A stretch of DNA of 64,000 nt from Mesorhizobium atlanticum (GTDB lineage: Bacteria; Pseudomonadota; Alphaproteobacteria; Rhizobiales; Rhizobiaceae). Shown piece by piece: positions 44,825-53,423 of this stretch (the first letter of the stretch is position 1; each line of letters begins with the position of its first letter). The notes beneath the pieces are model-generated. The model was not told the origin of the DNA. It did not search any database and saw only the letters and a list, made by a program, of their open reading frames with translations. The DNA is taken from assembly GCF_003289965.1 (NCBI RefSeq), contig NZ_QMBQ01000003.1:1-64000 (forward strand), in the 5' to 3' direction. A program made the translations under genes and the position numbers.

Positions 44825-45616
44825 ATGAGCGAACAGCCGCCAGCCGTCGTTTCGGCAAGCAAGCTCGGCCTCACCTTCCAGACCAATGACGGTCCGGTGC
44901 AGGCGCTGTCCAATGTCGACCTCACCATCGGCAAGGGAGAGTTCGTTTCCTTCATCGGTCCGTCCGGATGCGGCAAGACGACCTTGCTGCGCGTCATCGC
45001 CGATCTGGAAAGAGCGACATCCGGGACAATCTCCGTCAACGGCATGACGCCCGAGCAGGCGCGCGAGAAGCGTGCCTACGGCTATGTCTTCCAGGCAGCG
45101 GCCCTGTTCCCGTGGCGCACCATCGAGCGCAATGTGGCATTGCCGCTGGAGATCATCGGGCTCAGCCAGGCCGAGCAGGCCGAGCGCATCAAGCGCACGC
45201 TGGCGCTGGTCAACCTCGCGGGCTTCGAGAAGAAATATCCCTGGCAGCTCTCCGGCGGCATGCAGCAGCGCGCCTCGATCGCGCGCGCCTTGGCATTCGA
45301 CGCGGACCTTTTGTTGATGGACGAGCCATTCGGCGCGCTGGACGAGATCGTGCGCGACCATCTGAACGAACAGCTTCTCGATCTCTGGGCGCGGACCAAC
45401 AAGACGATCTGCTTCGTCACCCATTCGATTCCCGAGGCGGTGTATCTGTCGACCCGCATCGTGGTGATGTCGCCGCGGCCGGGCCGCGTCACCGACATCA
45501 TCGAATCGACGCTGCCGAAGGAGCGGCCGCTCGACATCCGCGAGACGCCGGAGTTTTTGGCGATCGCCGCGCGCGTGCGGGACGGCCTGCGGGCAGGGCA
45601 CAGCTATGATGATTGA
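44825..45616 (+). CDS. NMT1/THI5-type ABC transporter ATP-binding protein
   Basis: 263-residue ATPase of the nitrate/sulfonate/taurine (SsuB-ThiZ) group. Walker A GPSGCGKTT (near residue 45), signature LSGGMQQR, Walker B LLLMDEPFGALDE and the switch histidine (CFVTHS) are all present. It energises import with the two permeases at 46075 and 46950 and the binding protein at 48144. An unusual 458-base stretch of palindromic repeats separates it from the permease genes. Proximity to the pyrimidine genes suggests a pyrimidine-related substrate. Confidence 0.9.
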   Translation: MSEQPPAVVSASKLGLTFQTNDGPVQALSNVDLTIGKGEFVSFIGPSGCGKTTLLRVIADLERATSGTISVNGMTPEQAREKRAYGYVFQAAALFPWRTIERNVALPLEIIGLSQAEQAERIKRTLALVNLAGFEKKYPWQLSGGMQQRASIARALAFDADLLLMDEPFGALDEIVRDHLNEQLLDLWARTNKTICFVTHSIPEAVYLSTRIVVMSPRPGRVTDIIESTLPKERPLDIRETPEFLAIAARVRDGLRAGHSYDD

Positions 45617-45633
45617 GGCGGACGAGGATACGC

Positions 45634-45696
45634 TCCCTCCTCTCCCCACCGGGGAGAGGGTGGCCGGAGCGAAGCGGAGGCCGGGTGAGGGGACGT
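45634..45696. repeat. Palindromic repeat, first part of a 458-base gene-free stretch
   Basis: TCCCCACCGGGGAGAGG hairpin followed by a GGCCGGAGC-GAA-GCGGAGGCC-type hairpin. With the nested element at 45702-46055 it fills the gap between the ATPase and permease genes. A reading frame of 158 codons crosses the stretch, but it consists of repeat sequence and is not a gene. Confidence 0.75.
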
Positions 45697-45701
45697 CCCC
45701 C

Positions 45702-46055
45702 CGCGCCTTCGTCATCCTAGGGCGGAGCAGAGGCGCCAACGCGCGCGTGAAGGGAGCCGGCGACCGCGATTTCGTTATCCTAGGGCGGAGCGACGCGAAG
45801 CGGAGCGCAGACCCTAGGATCCATGCCGTGACGCTGGTCGAAGGGCGTAAGCGGTCGAGAATATCCGCCCGGGGCTCGGCACAAAAAGCCCTGTTCTGCA
45901 CCGCTGCGGAGCGGAGAAGTAACGGCATGGATCCTAGGGTCTGCGCTGCGTCGCTACGCTCCTTGCTCCGCCCTAGGATGACGAGATCACGGTGGGCGGC
46001 TCCAGTCGCGCAGGCTGCTACGCTCCTGCTTCGCCCTAGGATGACGAAGGCGCAC
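45702..46055. repeat. Large nested inverted repeat
   Basis: The outer arms (45702-45731 and 46024-46055) pair CGCCTTCGTCATCCTAGGGC with its reverse complement. The inner arms (45769-45831 and 45919-45992) pair CTAGGGCGGAGC and GCAGACCCTAGGATCCATG with theirs. The unit ATCCTAGGGCGGAGC, with variants, appears four times in alternating orientation. The apex (45832-45918) has no recognisable gene. It looks like repeated insertion of one dispersed palindrome, inside a transporter operon. Confidence 0.85.
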
Positions 46056-46074
46056 GGCCCGCGAGGGCAACGCC

Positions 46075-46953
46075 ATGGATAGCTTCCGCTCGAAGATCAT
46101 CCCCGTCACCACTATCCTCGCCGGCGTGGTGGTGCTCTGGTATGTCTTTGCCGTCATCCTCAACGCGCCGTTCCAGCGCGACCTCGATCAGCGAGGCAAC
46201 GAAACGCCCGGCGCGGTCGAGTTCATCGGCAAGACGCTGTCGCAGCCGAAGCCGACGCTGCCGGCACCGCATCAGGTGGCGGTGAATTTCTTCGAAAACA
46301 CCTTCCTGCGCTCCGTCACTTCGAGCCGCAGCCTCGTCTACAACGCCTGGGTGACGCTGTCCTCGACGCTGCTCGGCTTTGGCTTCGGCACCGCGCTCGG
46401 CATCGTCATCGCGGTGGGCATCGTGCATGTGGCGACACTTGACCGCAGCCTGATGCCGTGGATCATCGCCTCGCAGACCATTCCGATCCTGGCGGTGGCG
46501 CCGATGATCATCGTGGTGCTGGCGGCGATCGGCATTACCGGCCTGATCCCCAAGGCGCTGATCTCGACGTACCTGTCGTTCTTCCCCGTCGCCGTCGGCA
46601 TGGTGAAAGGCCTGCGCTCGCCCGAGCTCATGCATCTCGATTTGATGCATACCTACAATGCCAGCGCCTCGCAGACCTTCTGGAAGCTGCGCGTGCCGGC
46701 CTCGGTGCCGTTCCTGTTCACCTCGATGAAGGTGGCTGTGGCGGCAAGCCTGGTCGGCGCCATCGTCGGCGAGTTGCCGACGGGCGCAGTCGCCGGCATC
46801 GGCGCCAAGCTGCTCGCGGGCGCCTATTACAGCCAGACCATTGATATCTGGTCGGCGCTGGTCGCAGGCTCCATCGTCGCGGCGCTTCTGGTGATGGCGG
46901 TGGGCATCGCCGGACGCCTCGTCGACCGCGCCATGGGCGGGAGGCCGGCATGA
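46075..46953 (+). CDS. ABC transporter permease (SsuC/ThiX-like), first copy
   Basis: 292-residue inner-membrane protein of the BPD_transp_1 family with about six helices. The N-terminal helix (IIPVTTILAGVVVLWYVFAVIL) is followed by a periplasmic segment. The EAA-type loop is MHTYNASASQTFWKLRVPASVPFLFTSMKVAVAASLVGAIVGE, typical of the nitrate/taurine/thiamine-precursor group. Its stop overlaps the start of the second permease by four bases (ATGA), giving translational coupling. It begins about 20 bases after a long repeat. Confidence 0.9.
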   Translation: MDSFRSKIIPVTTILAGVVVLWYVFAVILNAPFQRDLDQRGNETPGAVEFIGKTLSQPKPTLPAPHQVAVNFFENTFLRSVTSSRSLVYNAWVTLSSTLLGFGFGTALGIVIAVGIVHVATLDRSLMPWIIASQTIPILAVAPMIIVVLAAIGITGLIPKALISTYLSFFPVAVGMVKGLRSPELMHLDLMHTYNASASQTFWKLRVPASVPFLFTSMKVAVAASLVGAIVGELPTGAVAGIGAKLLAGAYYSQTIDIWSALVAGSIVAALLVMAVGIAGRLVDRAMGGRPA

Positions 46954-48104
46954 CCTGGCTGAAGCCCTCCTGGCAGGCGGCGCTTGCCTTCCTTCTTTGC
47001 CTGGCCGCCTTGGCGCTGGGCGCGATGTCGAAACCGGAAGTCGCGGCTCTGGCGCAGCCGACGGCGACAATTGCCTATCCCTATATGGGCGCAAAAGGCC
47101 TGATCATCGGGCTGCTGCTGATCGCGGCGCTTGTCTCGGTGGTGAAGCTCACGCCGATCGTTGAGGCGATCGTGCTCTTCGTCGGCGCCCATGCCGCAGC
47201 CTGGCTTCTGATCAAGGGCATAGCCGGTTTCGAAGGCACGGCGTTGGCGCCGTATTTCCTGCTGCTCGCCGCGGCCTGGCTGCTTGCCTGGCGCTGCGTT
47301 ACCTTGCTCTCCTCCTTGCGTCCGAGCGAAAGCGCCGCAAGGAACGCATTGCGCCTAGTCATCCCGGCGATCTTCGGCGCCTGGATCCTGATCATCTGGG
47401 AAGCGGTGACGCGGGGCGCTGGCATCCCGTTCATCCTTTTGCCGCCGCCCAGCGCCATCGGCGCGCGCATCGCCAACTCGCTGCCGATCCTGGGCTCAGA
47501 TGTGCGGCAGACGATCTTCAAGGCGGTGCTCATCGGCTATGTCGTCGGCAACCTCGCCGGCTTCGTCGTCGCCATCCTCGCGGACCGCGTGCCGTTCCTG
47601 AGGCGCGGGCTCTTACCGATCGGCAATATGGTCTCGGCGCTGCCGATCATCGGCGTGGCGCCCATCATGGTCATGTGGTTCGGCTTCGACTGGCCGTCCA
47701 AGGCCGCGGTCGTCATCATCATGACCTTCTTCCCGGTGCTGGTGAACACGGTCGCGGGGCTGGCCGCCTCCGGGCATATGGAACGCGACCTGATGCGCAC
47801 CTATGCCTCCGGCTACTGGCCGACGCTGCTCAAGCTCAGGCTGCCGGCGGCAATGCCGTTCATCTTCAATGCGCTGAAGATCAACTCGACGCTGGCCCTG
47901 ATCGGCGCCATCGTCGCCGAGTTCTTCGGCACGCCTGTCGTGGGCATGGGATTCCGCATCTCGACGGAAGTCGGGCGGATGAACATCGACATGGTGTGGG
48001 CCGAAATCGCAGTTGCAGCCCTGGCGGGTTCGGTCTTTTATGGCGTGGTCGCTCTCATCGAGAGAGCCGTCACGTTTTGGCATCCCTCTGTCCGAGGTGG
48101 ATAG
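46950..48104 (+). CDS. ABC transporter permease, second copy with N-terminal extension
   Basis: 384-residue permease of the same family as the preceding gene but about 90 residues longer. The N-terminal extra part has three or four additional helices (residues 5-130) before the conserved transport core. The EAA loop is MRTYASGYWPTLLKLRLPAAMPFIFNALKINSTLALIGAIVAEFFG. Two different permeases presumably form a heterodimer. It is coupled to the upstream gene, and the binding-protein gene follows after 39 bases. Confidence 0.9.
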   Translation: MTWLKPSWQAALAFLLCLAALALGAMSKPEVAALAQPTATIAYPYMGAKGLIIGLLLIAALVSVVKLTPIVEAIVLFVGAHAAAWLLIKGIAGFEGTALAPYFLLLAAAWLLAWRCVTLLSSLRPSESAARNALRLVIPAIFGAWILIIWEAVTRGAGIPFILLPPPSAIGARIANSLPILGSDVRQTIFKAVLIGYVVGNLAGFVVAILADRVPFLRRGLLPIGNMVSALPIIGVAPIMVMWFGFDWPSKAAVVIIMTFFPVLVNTVAGLAASGHMERDLMRTYASGYWPTLLKLRLPAAMPFIFNALKINSTLALIGAIVAEFFGTPVVGMGFRISTEVGRMNIDMVWAEIAVAALAGSVFYGVVALIERAVTFWHPSVRGG

Positions 48105-48143
48105 GGGCGGTGGGTTTGGGCACTAACTTCAGAGGGTAAAAAC

Positions 48144-49115
48144 ATGAAAAGACTGCTGATTTCCGCGTTGGCCGGCGCCATGTCGCTGGCCGCCTTCCAG
48201 GCGATGGCCGCCGACAAGGTGACACTGCAATTGAAGTGGGTCACCCAGGCCCAGTTCGCCGGCTACTATGTCGCCAAGGCCAAGGGCTTCTATGACGCCG
48301 AAGGCCTCGACGTCGATATCAAGCCGGGCGGCCCGGACATCGCGCCCGAGCAGGTCATCGCCGGTGGCGGCGCCGATGTCATCGTCGACTGGATGGGCGG
48401 TGCGCTGGCGGCTCGCGATAAGGGCGTGGGGCTCGTCAACATCGCCCAGCCGTTCAAGAAGGCCGGCATGGAACTGGTCTGCCCCAAGGCCGGGCCGATC
48501 AAGACCGAAGCCGACTTCAAGGGCCATACACTCGGCGTCTGGTTCTTCGGTAACGAATATCCCTTCTACGCCTGGATGAACAAGATCGGTCTCAAGACCG
48601 ATGGCGGCCCGGACGGCGTTACCGTGCTCAAGCAGAGCTTTGACGTGCAGCCGCTGATCCAGAAGCAGGCCGACTGCATCTCGGTCATGACCTACAACGA
48701 ATACGGCCAGGTGCTGGATGCCGGCTACAAGCCGGAAGACCTGATCGTCTTCAACTACTCGGCCATGGGCAACGACCTGTTGGAAGACGGGCTCTACACG
48801 CTCGAGGACAAGCTCAAGGATCCGGCCTTCGAGGACAAGATGGTGCGCTTCGTGCGCGCCTCGATGAAGGGCTGGAAATACGCCACCGAAAACACCGACG
48901 AGGCTGCCGAAATCGTCGTGGACGCCGGCGGCCAGGACGAGAACCACCAGAAGTTCATGATGAAGGAAGTGGCAAAGCTTATCGACAATGCCGACGGCAA
49001 GCTGATCCCGGCCGCTTACGAGCGCACCGCCAAGGCGCTGCTCGACCAGAAGATCATCAGCAAGGAGGCGAGCGGCGCCTACACGACCGCGATCACCGAC
49101 AAGGCGATCAAATAA
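48144..49115 (+). CDS. NMT1/THI5-like ABC transporter substrate-binding protein
   Basis: 323-residue periplasmic binding protein. A signal peptide (LISALAGAMSLAAFQAMA) is followed by the family opening VTLQLKWVTQAQFAGYYVAKAKGFYDAEGLDV, characteristic of NMT1/THI5-type proteins. These bind pyrimidine-like or flavin-like ligands (formylaminopyrimidine in ThiY, riboflavin in RibY). Linked to dihydropyrimidinase and pyrimidine-type regulators, a pyrimidine base or precursor is the best guess here. It is the last gene of the transporter operon, closed by the terminator at 49155. Confidence 0.9.
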   Translation: MKRLLISALAGAMSLAAFQAMAADKVTLQLKWVTQAQFAGYYVAKAKGFYDAEGLDVDIKPGGPDIAPEQVIAGGGADVIVDWMGGALAARDKGVGLVNIAQPFKKAGMELVCPKAGPIKTEADFKGHTLGVWFFGNEYPFYAWMNKIGLKTDGGPDGVTVLKQSFDVQPLIQKQADCISVMTYNEYGQVLDAGYKPEDLIVFNYSAMGNDLLEDGLYTLEDKLKDPAFEDKMVRFVRASMKGWKYATENTDEAAEIVVDAGGQDENHQKFMMKEVAKLIDNADGKLIPAAYERTAKALLDQKIISKEASGAYTTAITDKAIK

Positions 49116-49154
49116 GCCTGCTTAGACAATTCCGATCTGGAGGACAGCGTCTGG

Positions 49155-49187
49155 AAGAGCGGTTCGAAAGAGCCGCTCTTTTTCTTT
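49155..49187 (+). terminator. Rho-independent terminator of the transporter operon
   Basis: AAGAGCGG/CCGCTCTT stem followed by TTTTTCTTT, 39 bases after the binding-protein stop codon. Confidence 0.85.
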
Positions 49188-49190
49188 GTT

Positions 49191-49240
49191 TGATGTATGT
49201 CGTTACCCCAAAACCGCTGCGCACTTTTGGGCGACGTGCA
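49191..49240. repeat. RIME-like repeat unit
   Basis: ACCCCAAAACCGCTGCGCAC flanked by ATGTCGTT and GGGCGACGTGC. It is a diverged version of the unit at 27800-27846, and it abuts the stop codon of the Lrp regulator gene. Confidence 0.6.
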
Positions 49241-49241
49241 T

Positions 49242-49700
49242 TCAAAGGCGCCGTTCCTTTATGGTGTTCATGACGAAGCTGGTCTCGATCGAGGCGACGC
49301 ATTTCAGCCGCGCGATCTTCTCCTTGATGAAGCGCTCATACTGTTCCAGGTTTCCGGTCACCACCTTCAGCACATAGTCGCGCGAGCCGGTGACGAGGTG
49401 GCATTCCAGCACCTCGTCCCAACCGCGGATCGCTTCCTCGAACATGACGATCTCGTCCTCGTTCTGGCGGCTGAGGCGTATGGTTGCGATGGCGACCATG
49501 CCCCAGCCGAAGGCGGCCGGATCGACCAGAGCGGTGTAGCCTCTGATCATGCCCGTCTCCTCCAGCCGCCGCACGCGCCTCAGGCACGGCGATGGCGACA
49601 GGCCGATCCGTTCGGCGAGCTCGTTGTTGGTGATGCGGGCGTCGGATTGCAGTTCGCGTAAAATCTTGCGGTCGAAATCGTCAGCTATCTTCTGCTGCAC
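49242..49700 (-). CDS. Lrp/AsnC family transcriptional regulator
   Basis: 152-residue leucine-responsive-type regulator. The N-terminal helix-turn-helix is LDRKILRELQ-like (FDRKILRELQSDARITNNELAERIGLSPSPCLRRVRRLEE). The C-terminal RAM ligand domain includes LVTGSRDYVLKVV. I chose GTG 49700 after an AAGGATATC ribosome site; there is no nearby ATG, and the upstream frame is not Lrp-like. It is divergent from a methionine-gamma-lyase-like gene, the same arrangement as mdeR-mdeA of Pseudomonas putida, so it probably activates that gene in response to a sulfur amino acid. Confidence 0.88.
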   Translation of the reverse strand: MQQKIADDFDRKILRELQSDARITNNELAERIGLSPSPCLRRVRRLEETGMIRGYTALVDPAAFGWGMVAIATIRLSRQNEDEIVMFEEAIRGWDEVLECHLVTGSRDYVLKVVTGNLEQYERFIKEKIARLKCVASIETSFVMNTIKERRL

Positions 49701-49822
49701 TTTTGATATCCTTCGGCAATTTGTTGCGAAAATGCAGCCATGCGAGGCCGAAAATAGCAAGGACTGCGTGAGGCGGATCGCATAAATTGCTGGCGGTATC
49801 ACGCGAAAAACAAGGAAAAGCC

Positions 49823-51106
49823 ATGACCGCGCCGCGCCCGTCGAAAACCCATATCGGCAACCACAAGCTCCATCCGGAGACACTGATGCTGAGCTACGGT
49901 TTCGATCCGCAGCTGTCGGAAGGCGCCGTCAAGCCGCCGGTGTTCCTGACTTCGACCTTCGTGTTCAAATCCGCGGAAGAGGGACGCGACTTCTTCGATT
50001 ACACCTCTGGCCGCAAGGAACCTCCAAGCGGCACGGCTTCCGGCCTGGTCTATTCGCGCTTCAACCATCCGAACAGCGAGATCGTCGAGGACAGGCTGGC
50101 GATCTATGAGGGGACGGAGGCCTGTATCCTGTTTTCGTCCGGCATGTCGGCGATCGCGACCACGCTGCTCGCCTATGCCCGGCCGGGCGACGTGGTCCTG
50201 CATTCGCAGCCTCTCTATGGCGGCACCGAGACGCTTCTGACCCGCACGCTCGCCGGTTTCGGCATCGACGCAGTCGGCTTCGCGGACGGCGTCAACGACG
50301 CGACCGTACGCGCGGCCGCCGACGCTGCCCAGGCCAAGGGCCGTGTCTCGGTCATCCTGATCGAGACGCCGTCAAACCCAACCAACAGCCTTGTCGACAT
50401 CGGGCTGATGCGCCGGATCGCCGACGAGATCGGTGTCCGGCAAGGGACGAAGCCGATCATTGTTTGCGACAACACGCTGCTTGGCCCGGTGTTCCAGCGG
50501 CCCATCGAACACGGCGCCGATGTTTCGGTCTATTCGCTGACCAAATATGTCGGCGGGCACTCCGACCTGATCGCTGGCGCCGCCCTGGGCGGCAAGGCGG
50601 TCACCAAGCCAATCAAGGCGCTGCGCGGCGCAATCGGTACGCAGCTCGACCCGCATTCCTGCTGGATGCTCGGTCGTTCGCTGGAGACGCTTTCGATCCG
50701 CATGGAACGAGCGAACGACAACGCACGCCTCGTCGCTGAATTCCTGCGCGATCACCCCAAAGTCGAAAGGGTGCACTATCTGCCGTTCCTGGGCGAGGAT
50801 ACGCCGGCGGGCCGCACCTACCGGGCGCAATGCAGCGGCGCCGGCTCGACATTCTCCTTCGACATACGCGGCGGGCAGAAGGCGGCCTTCGCCTTTCTCA
50901 ACAGCCTGCAGATCTTCAAGCTGGCGGTAAGTCTCGGCGGAACGGAATCGCTGGCCAGCCATCCGGCGGCGATGACCCATTCCGGTATTCCCTTCGAGGT
51001 GCGTCAGCGGATCGGCGTGCTCGAGACCACGGTCAGGCTGTCCATCGGCGTCGAGCATGCGGACGATCTGATCGCCGATCTGGCGCAGGCGCTGGCCACC
51101 GTCTGA
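49823..51106 (+). CDS. Cys/Met metabolism PLP enzyme, methionine gamma-lyase-like
   Basis: 427-residue PLP-dependent enzyme of the cystathionine gamma-synthase/methionine gamma-lyase family. The cofactor lysine is in [19 protein letters not shown]. Other signatures are [35 protein letters not shown] and [18 protein letters not shown]. Within the family, gamma-synthase, O-acetylhomoserine sulfhydrylase and gamma-lyase are hard to separate by eye. The divergent Lrp regulator favours a catabolic methionine gamma-lyase. Start ATG 49823 follows AAGGAAAAG. A strong terminator closes the gene. Confidence 0.85.
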   Translation: MTAPRPSKTHIGNHKLHPETLMLSYGFDPQLSEGAVKPPVFLTSTFVFKSAEEGRDFFDYTSGRKEPPSGTASGLVYSRFNHPNSEIVEDRLAIYEGTEACILFSSGMSAIATTLLAYARPGDVVLHSQPLYGGTETLLTRTLAGFGIDAVGFADGVNDATVRAAADAAQAKGRVSVILIETPSNPTNSLVDIGLMRRIADEIGVRQGTKPIIVCDNTLLGPVFQRPIEHGADVSVYSLTKYVGGHSDLIAGAALGGKAVTKPIKALRGAIGTQLDPHSCWMLGRSLETLSIRMERANDNARLVAEFLRDHPKVERVHYLPFLGEDTPAGRTYRAQCSGAGSTFSFDIRGGQKAAFAFLNSLQIFKLAVSLGGTESLASHPAAMTHSGIPFEVRQRIGVLETTVRLSIGVEHADDLIADLAQALATV

Positions 51107-51127
51107 TCATAGCCTTTCATGAATCCG

Positions 51128-51154
51128 AAAGGGGCGGGCGCCCGCCCCTTTTTC
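51128..51154 (+). terminator. Rho-independent terminator after the PLP enzyme
   Basis: AAAGGGGCGGGC/GCCCGCCCCTTT perfect stem with essentially no loop and five T. Confidence 0.85.
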
Positions 51155-51269
51155 GTTGGCTGTGGTAAAATAAACGTGCGCAGGGATACATCGCGCCGTT
51201 CAGCCGTTGCATTGATGCATCCGCGCGTCGGGGAGCCGCGAAGGATGCTGCAATCAACGGAGGTTCTTC

Positions 51270-51707
51270 ATGCGCATCCTATCCGTGCCGATGCTTTCGG
51301 CCTTAGCCGTCTCGACCGCCTTCCTTCTCGCATCGCCGGCCATGGCCGAAACGATGAAGTTCAAGGCGACGCTCGACGGCAGCCAGCAGAGCCCGCCCGT
51401 GACCACCAAGGGCAAGGGAACCGCCACTCTCACCTTCGATACGACAAGCAAGAAGCTCAGCTGGAACGTCAAATATTCTGGTCTAAGCGGACCGGCCGTG
51501 GGCGCCCACATCCACGGTCCGGCGGATATGGGCGCGAATGCGGATCCGGTCATCCCGTTCAAGAAGCTGAAGAGCCCGATCAAGGGATCGGCGACGTTGA
51601 CCGACGCGCAGGCATCCGATCTGGAGGCCGGCAAATATTACGTCAACATCCACACAGCCAAGAACAAGGACGGCGAGATCCGCGGCCAGATCGAGAAGGC
51701 GATGTAA
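51270..51707 (+). CDS. CHRD-domain exported protein
   Basis: 145-residue periplasmic protein. A signal peptide (LSALAVSTAFLLASPAMA) precedes a single CHRD domain, named after chordin. Typical motifs are FKATLDGSQQSPPV, GAHIHGPADMGANADPVIPF and YYVNIHTAKNKDGEIRGQI. The domain's biochemical role in bacteria is unclear; metal or ligand binding through the histidines is possible. GGAGGTTCTTC upstream is a good ribosome site. It has its own terminator and appears monocistronic. Confidence 0.88.
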   Translation: MRILSVPMLSALAVSTAFLLASPAMAETMKFKATLDGSQQSPPVTTKGKGTATLTFDTTSKKLSWNVKYSGLSGPAVGAHIHGPADMGANADPVIPFKKLKSPIKGSATLTDAQASDLEAGKYYVNIHTAKNKDGEIRGQIEKAM

Positions 51708-51712
51708 ACGAG

Positions 51713-51739
51713 GAAAGGGGCGTCAAGCCGCCCCTTTTG
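51713..51739 (+). terminator. Terminator after the CHRD gene
   Basis: AAAGGGGC/GCCCCTTTT stem with an eight-base loop, five bases after the stop; it can also serve the convergent gene. Confidence 0.75.
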
Positions 51740-51773
51740 TGGTGCAGCCGGCAGAAAGGCGACGCCTTTCGCC

Positions 51774-53423
51774 TTAGCTCTTGTTGCGGATCTGCGTCAG
51801 CGTGCGGGTCGGCGTGATCGCTTCGGGATCGAGCTTGATCTCGACGATCGCCGGCTTGCCGCTGGCCAGCGCGCGTTCGAAGGCCGGCGCGAAGTCGGCG
51901 GTCTTTTCCACCGTCTCGCCATGGCCTCCATAGGCGCGGGCGAGCGCTGCGAAGTCCGGGTTCTTGAGCTCGGTGGCGACGACGCGGCTCGGATACTCCC
52001 GCTCCTGATGCATGCGGATCGTGCCGTAAATGCCATTGTTGACGACGATCACGATGATCGGCAGGTCATACTGGACAGCCGTCGCGAATTCCTGGCCGTT
52101 CATCATGAAGCAGCCATCGCCGGCGAAGGCGACCACGGTGCGATCCGGGAACAGTGATTTGGCGGCGACGGCGGCCGGCGTGCCGTAGCCCATCGAGCCG
52201 GAGGTAGGCGCCGCCTGTGTGCCGAAGCGGCGGTTGCGGTAGAAACGATGCACCCAGGTGGCGTAGTTGCCGGCGCCGTTGGTGAGGATGGCGTCCTCCG
52301 GCAGGACCTTTCCCAGATATTCGATGATCGGACCCATCTGGACGGCGCCCGGGCCGGTCTGCGGCGGCGTCGACCATGCGAGATAGGCGGCGTGCGCCTT
52401 TTCCGCCTCGACCGCCCAGGCAGGGCTAGCGGCGGGCTTGCGTTTGGCGAAGGCCTCGACGAAGGCGGCGGGCGAGGCATTGATGGCTATCGTCGGCCGG
52501 TAGACGCGGCCGAGCTCGCCGGCATCGGCATGGACATGCACCAGCGCCTGGTCGGGGTACGGGCTCTTCAGCAGCGTGTAGTCGGAAGATGGCATCTCGC
52601 CCAGGCGGCCGCCGATCAAAAGCACCACGTCAGCCTGCTTGATCCGCTCCGCGAGCTTTGGATTGATGCCGATGCCGACATCGCCGGCGTAATTGGGATG
52701 CAGATGGTCGAACAGCATCTGGCGGCGGAAGGAACAGCCGACCGGCAGCGACCACGTCTCGGCGATCGCGCGCATATGCGCCACGGCTTCCTCGTTCCAG
52801 CGCGTGCCGCCGAGGATGACGAACGGCCGCTTGGCGCTGGCGAGCAGCATCTGCAGCGCGTCGAGCTCGACTTCGCCAGGACGCGTCTCGACCGGCGTGT
52901 GGGGAAGGGCTGCCGGAGCCTCCACCTCGCTGGTCAGCATGTCTTCCGGCAGCGAGATGACCACCGGGCCGGGGCGGCCGGAGGTCGCCACCGCGAAGGC
53001 GCGGGTGACGAATTCCGGAATGCGCGCGGCATCGTCGATCTCGACCACCCATTTGGCGATATCGCCGAAGAAGCGTTTGTAGTCGACTTCCTGGAAGGCC
53101 TCGCGCTCCTTGGCGTGGCTGGCGACCTGGCCGATGAACAGGATCATCGGCACCGAATCCTGCATGGCGATATGGACGCCGGCCGAGGCGTTGGTGGCGC
53201 CGGGACCGCGGGTGACGAAGCAGATGCCGGGTTTGCCGGTCAGCCGGCCCTGGCAGTCGGCCATCATCGCGGCGCCCCCCTCCTGGCGGCAGACGATGGT
53301 GCGGATCGAAGAGTCATGCAGCGCGTCGAGCACCGCAAGATAGGATTCGCCCGGAACGCAGAAGATGCGGTCGGTGCCGTTCGCCTCGAGCGCCTCGACG
53401 ATCAGTTGTCCGCCGGTCTTCAT
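51774..53423 (-). CDS. Thiamine diphosphate-dependent enzyme (acetolactate-synthase-like)
   Basis: 549-residue three-domain TPP enzyme. The activating glutamate is in CRQEGGAAMMA (about residue 47). The central domain includes VILGGTRWNEEAVAHM. The C-terminal cofactor motif is GDGCFMMNGQEFATAVQYDLPIIVIVVNN (GDG...NN). It resembles acetolactate synthase large subunits but has no small-subunit gene nearby. The start overlaps the stop of a CoA-transferase gene by four bases, so the pair acts together. The combination recalls oxalyl-CoA decarboxylase with formyl-CoA transferase, but I see no oxalyl-CoA-specific motif. The true substrate is unknown. Confidence 0.82.
   Translation of the reverse strand: MKTGGQLIVEALEANGTDRIFCVPGESYLAVLDALHDSSIRTIVCRQEGGAAMMADCQGRLTGKPGICFVTRGPGATNASAGVHIAMQDSVPMILFIGQVASHAKEREAFQEVDYKRFFGDIAKWVVEIDDAARIPEFVTRAFAVATSGRPGPVVISLPEDMLTSEVEAPAALPHTPVETRPGEVELDALQMLLASAKRPFVILGGTRWNEEAVAHMRAIAETWSLPVGCSFRRQMLFDHLHPNYAGDVGIGINPKLAERIKQADVVLLIGGRLGEMPSSDYTLLKSPYPDQALVHVHADAGELGRVYRPTIAINASPAAFVEAFAKRKPAASPAWAVEAEKAHAAYLAWSTPPQTGPGAVQMGPIIEYLGKVLPEDAILTNGAGNYATWVHRFYRNRRFGTQAAPTSGSMGYGTPAAVAAKSLFPDRTVVAFAGDGCFMMNGQEFATAVQYDLPIIVIVVNNGIYGTIRMHQEREYPSRVVATELKNPDFAALARAYGGHGETVEKTADFAPAFERALASGKPAIVEIKLDPEAITPTRTLTQIRNKS

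Noticed and set aside
45702..46055. CRISPR-like array
   Set aside because: The repeated units alternate in orientation and have irregular spacing, so it is a nested inverted repeat, not a CRISPR array.
45606..46082. A 158-codon frame between transporter genes
   Set aside because: It consists of palindromic repeat units (repeated ILGRSRG / LRPRMTK-type translations), not a protein.
49155..49187. tRNA T-arm (GGTTCGAAAG)
   Set aside because: The match is part of a terminator hairpin; no cloverleaf surrounds it. No other tRNA-like T-arm was found in the intergenic regions.
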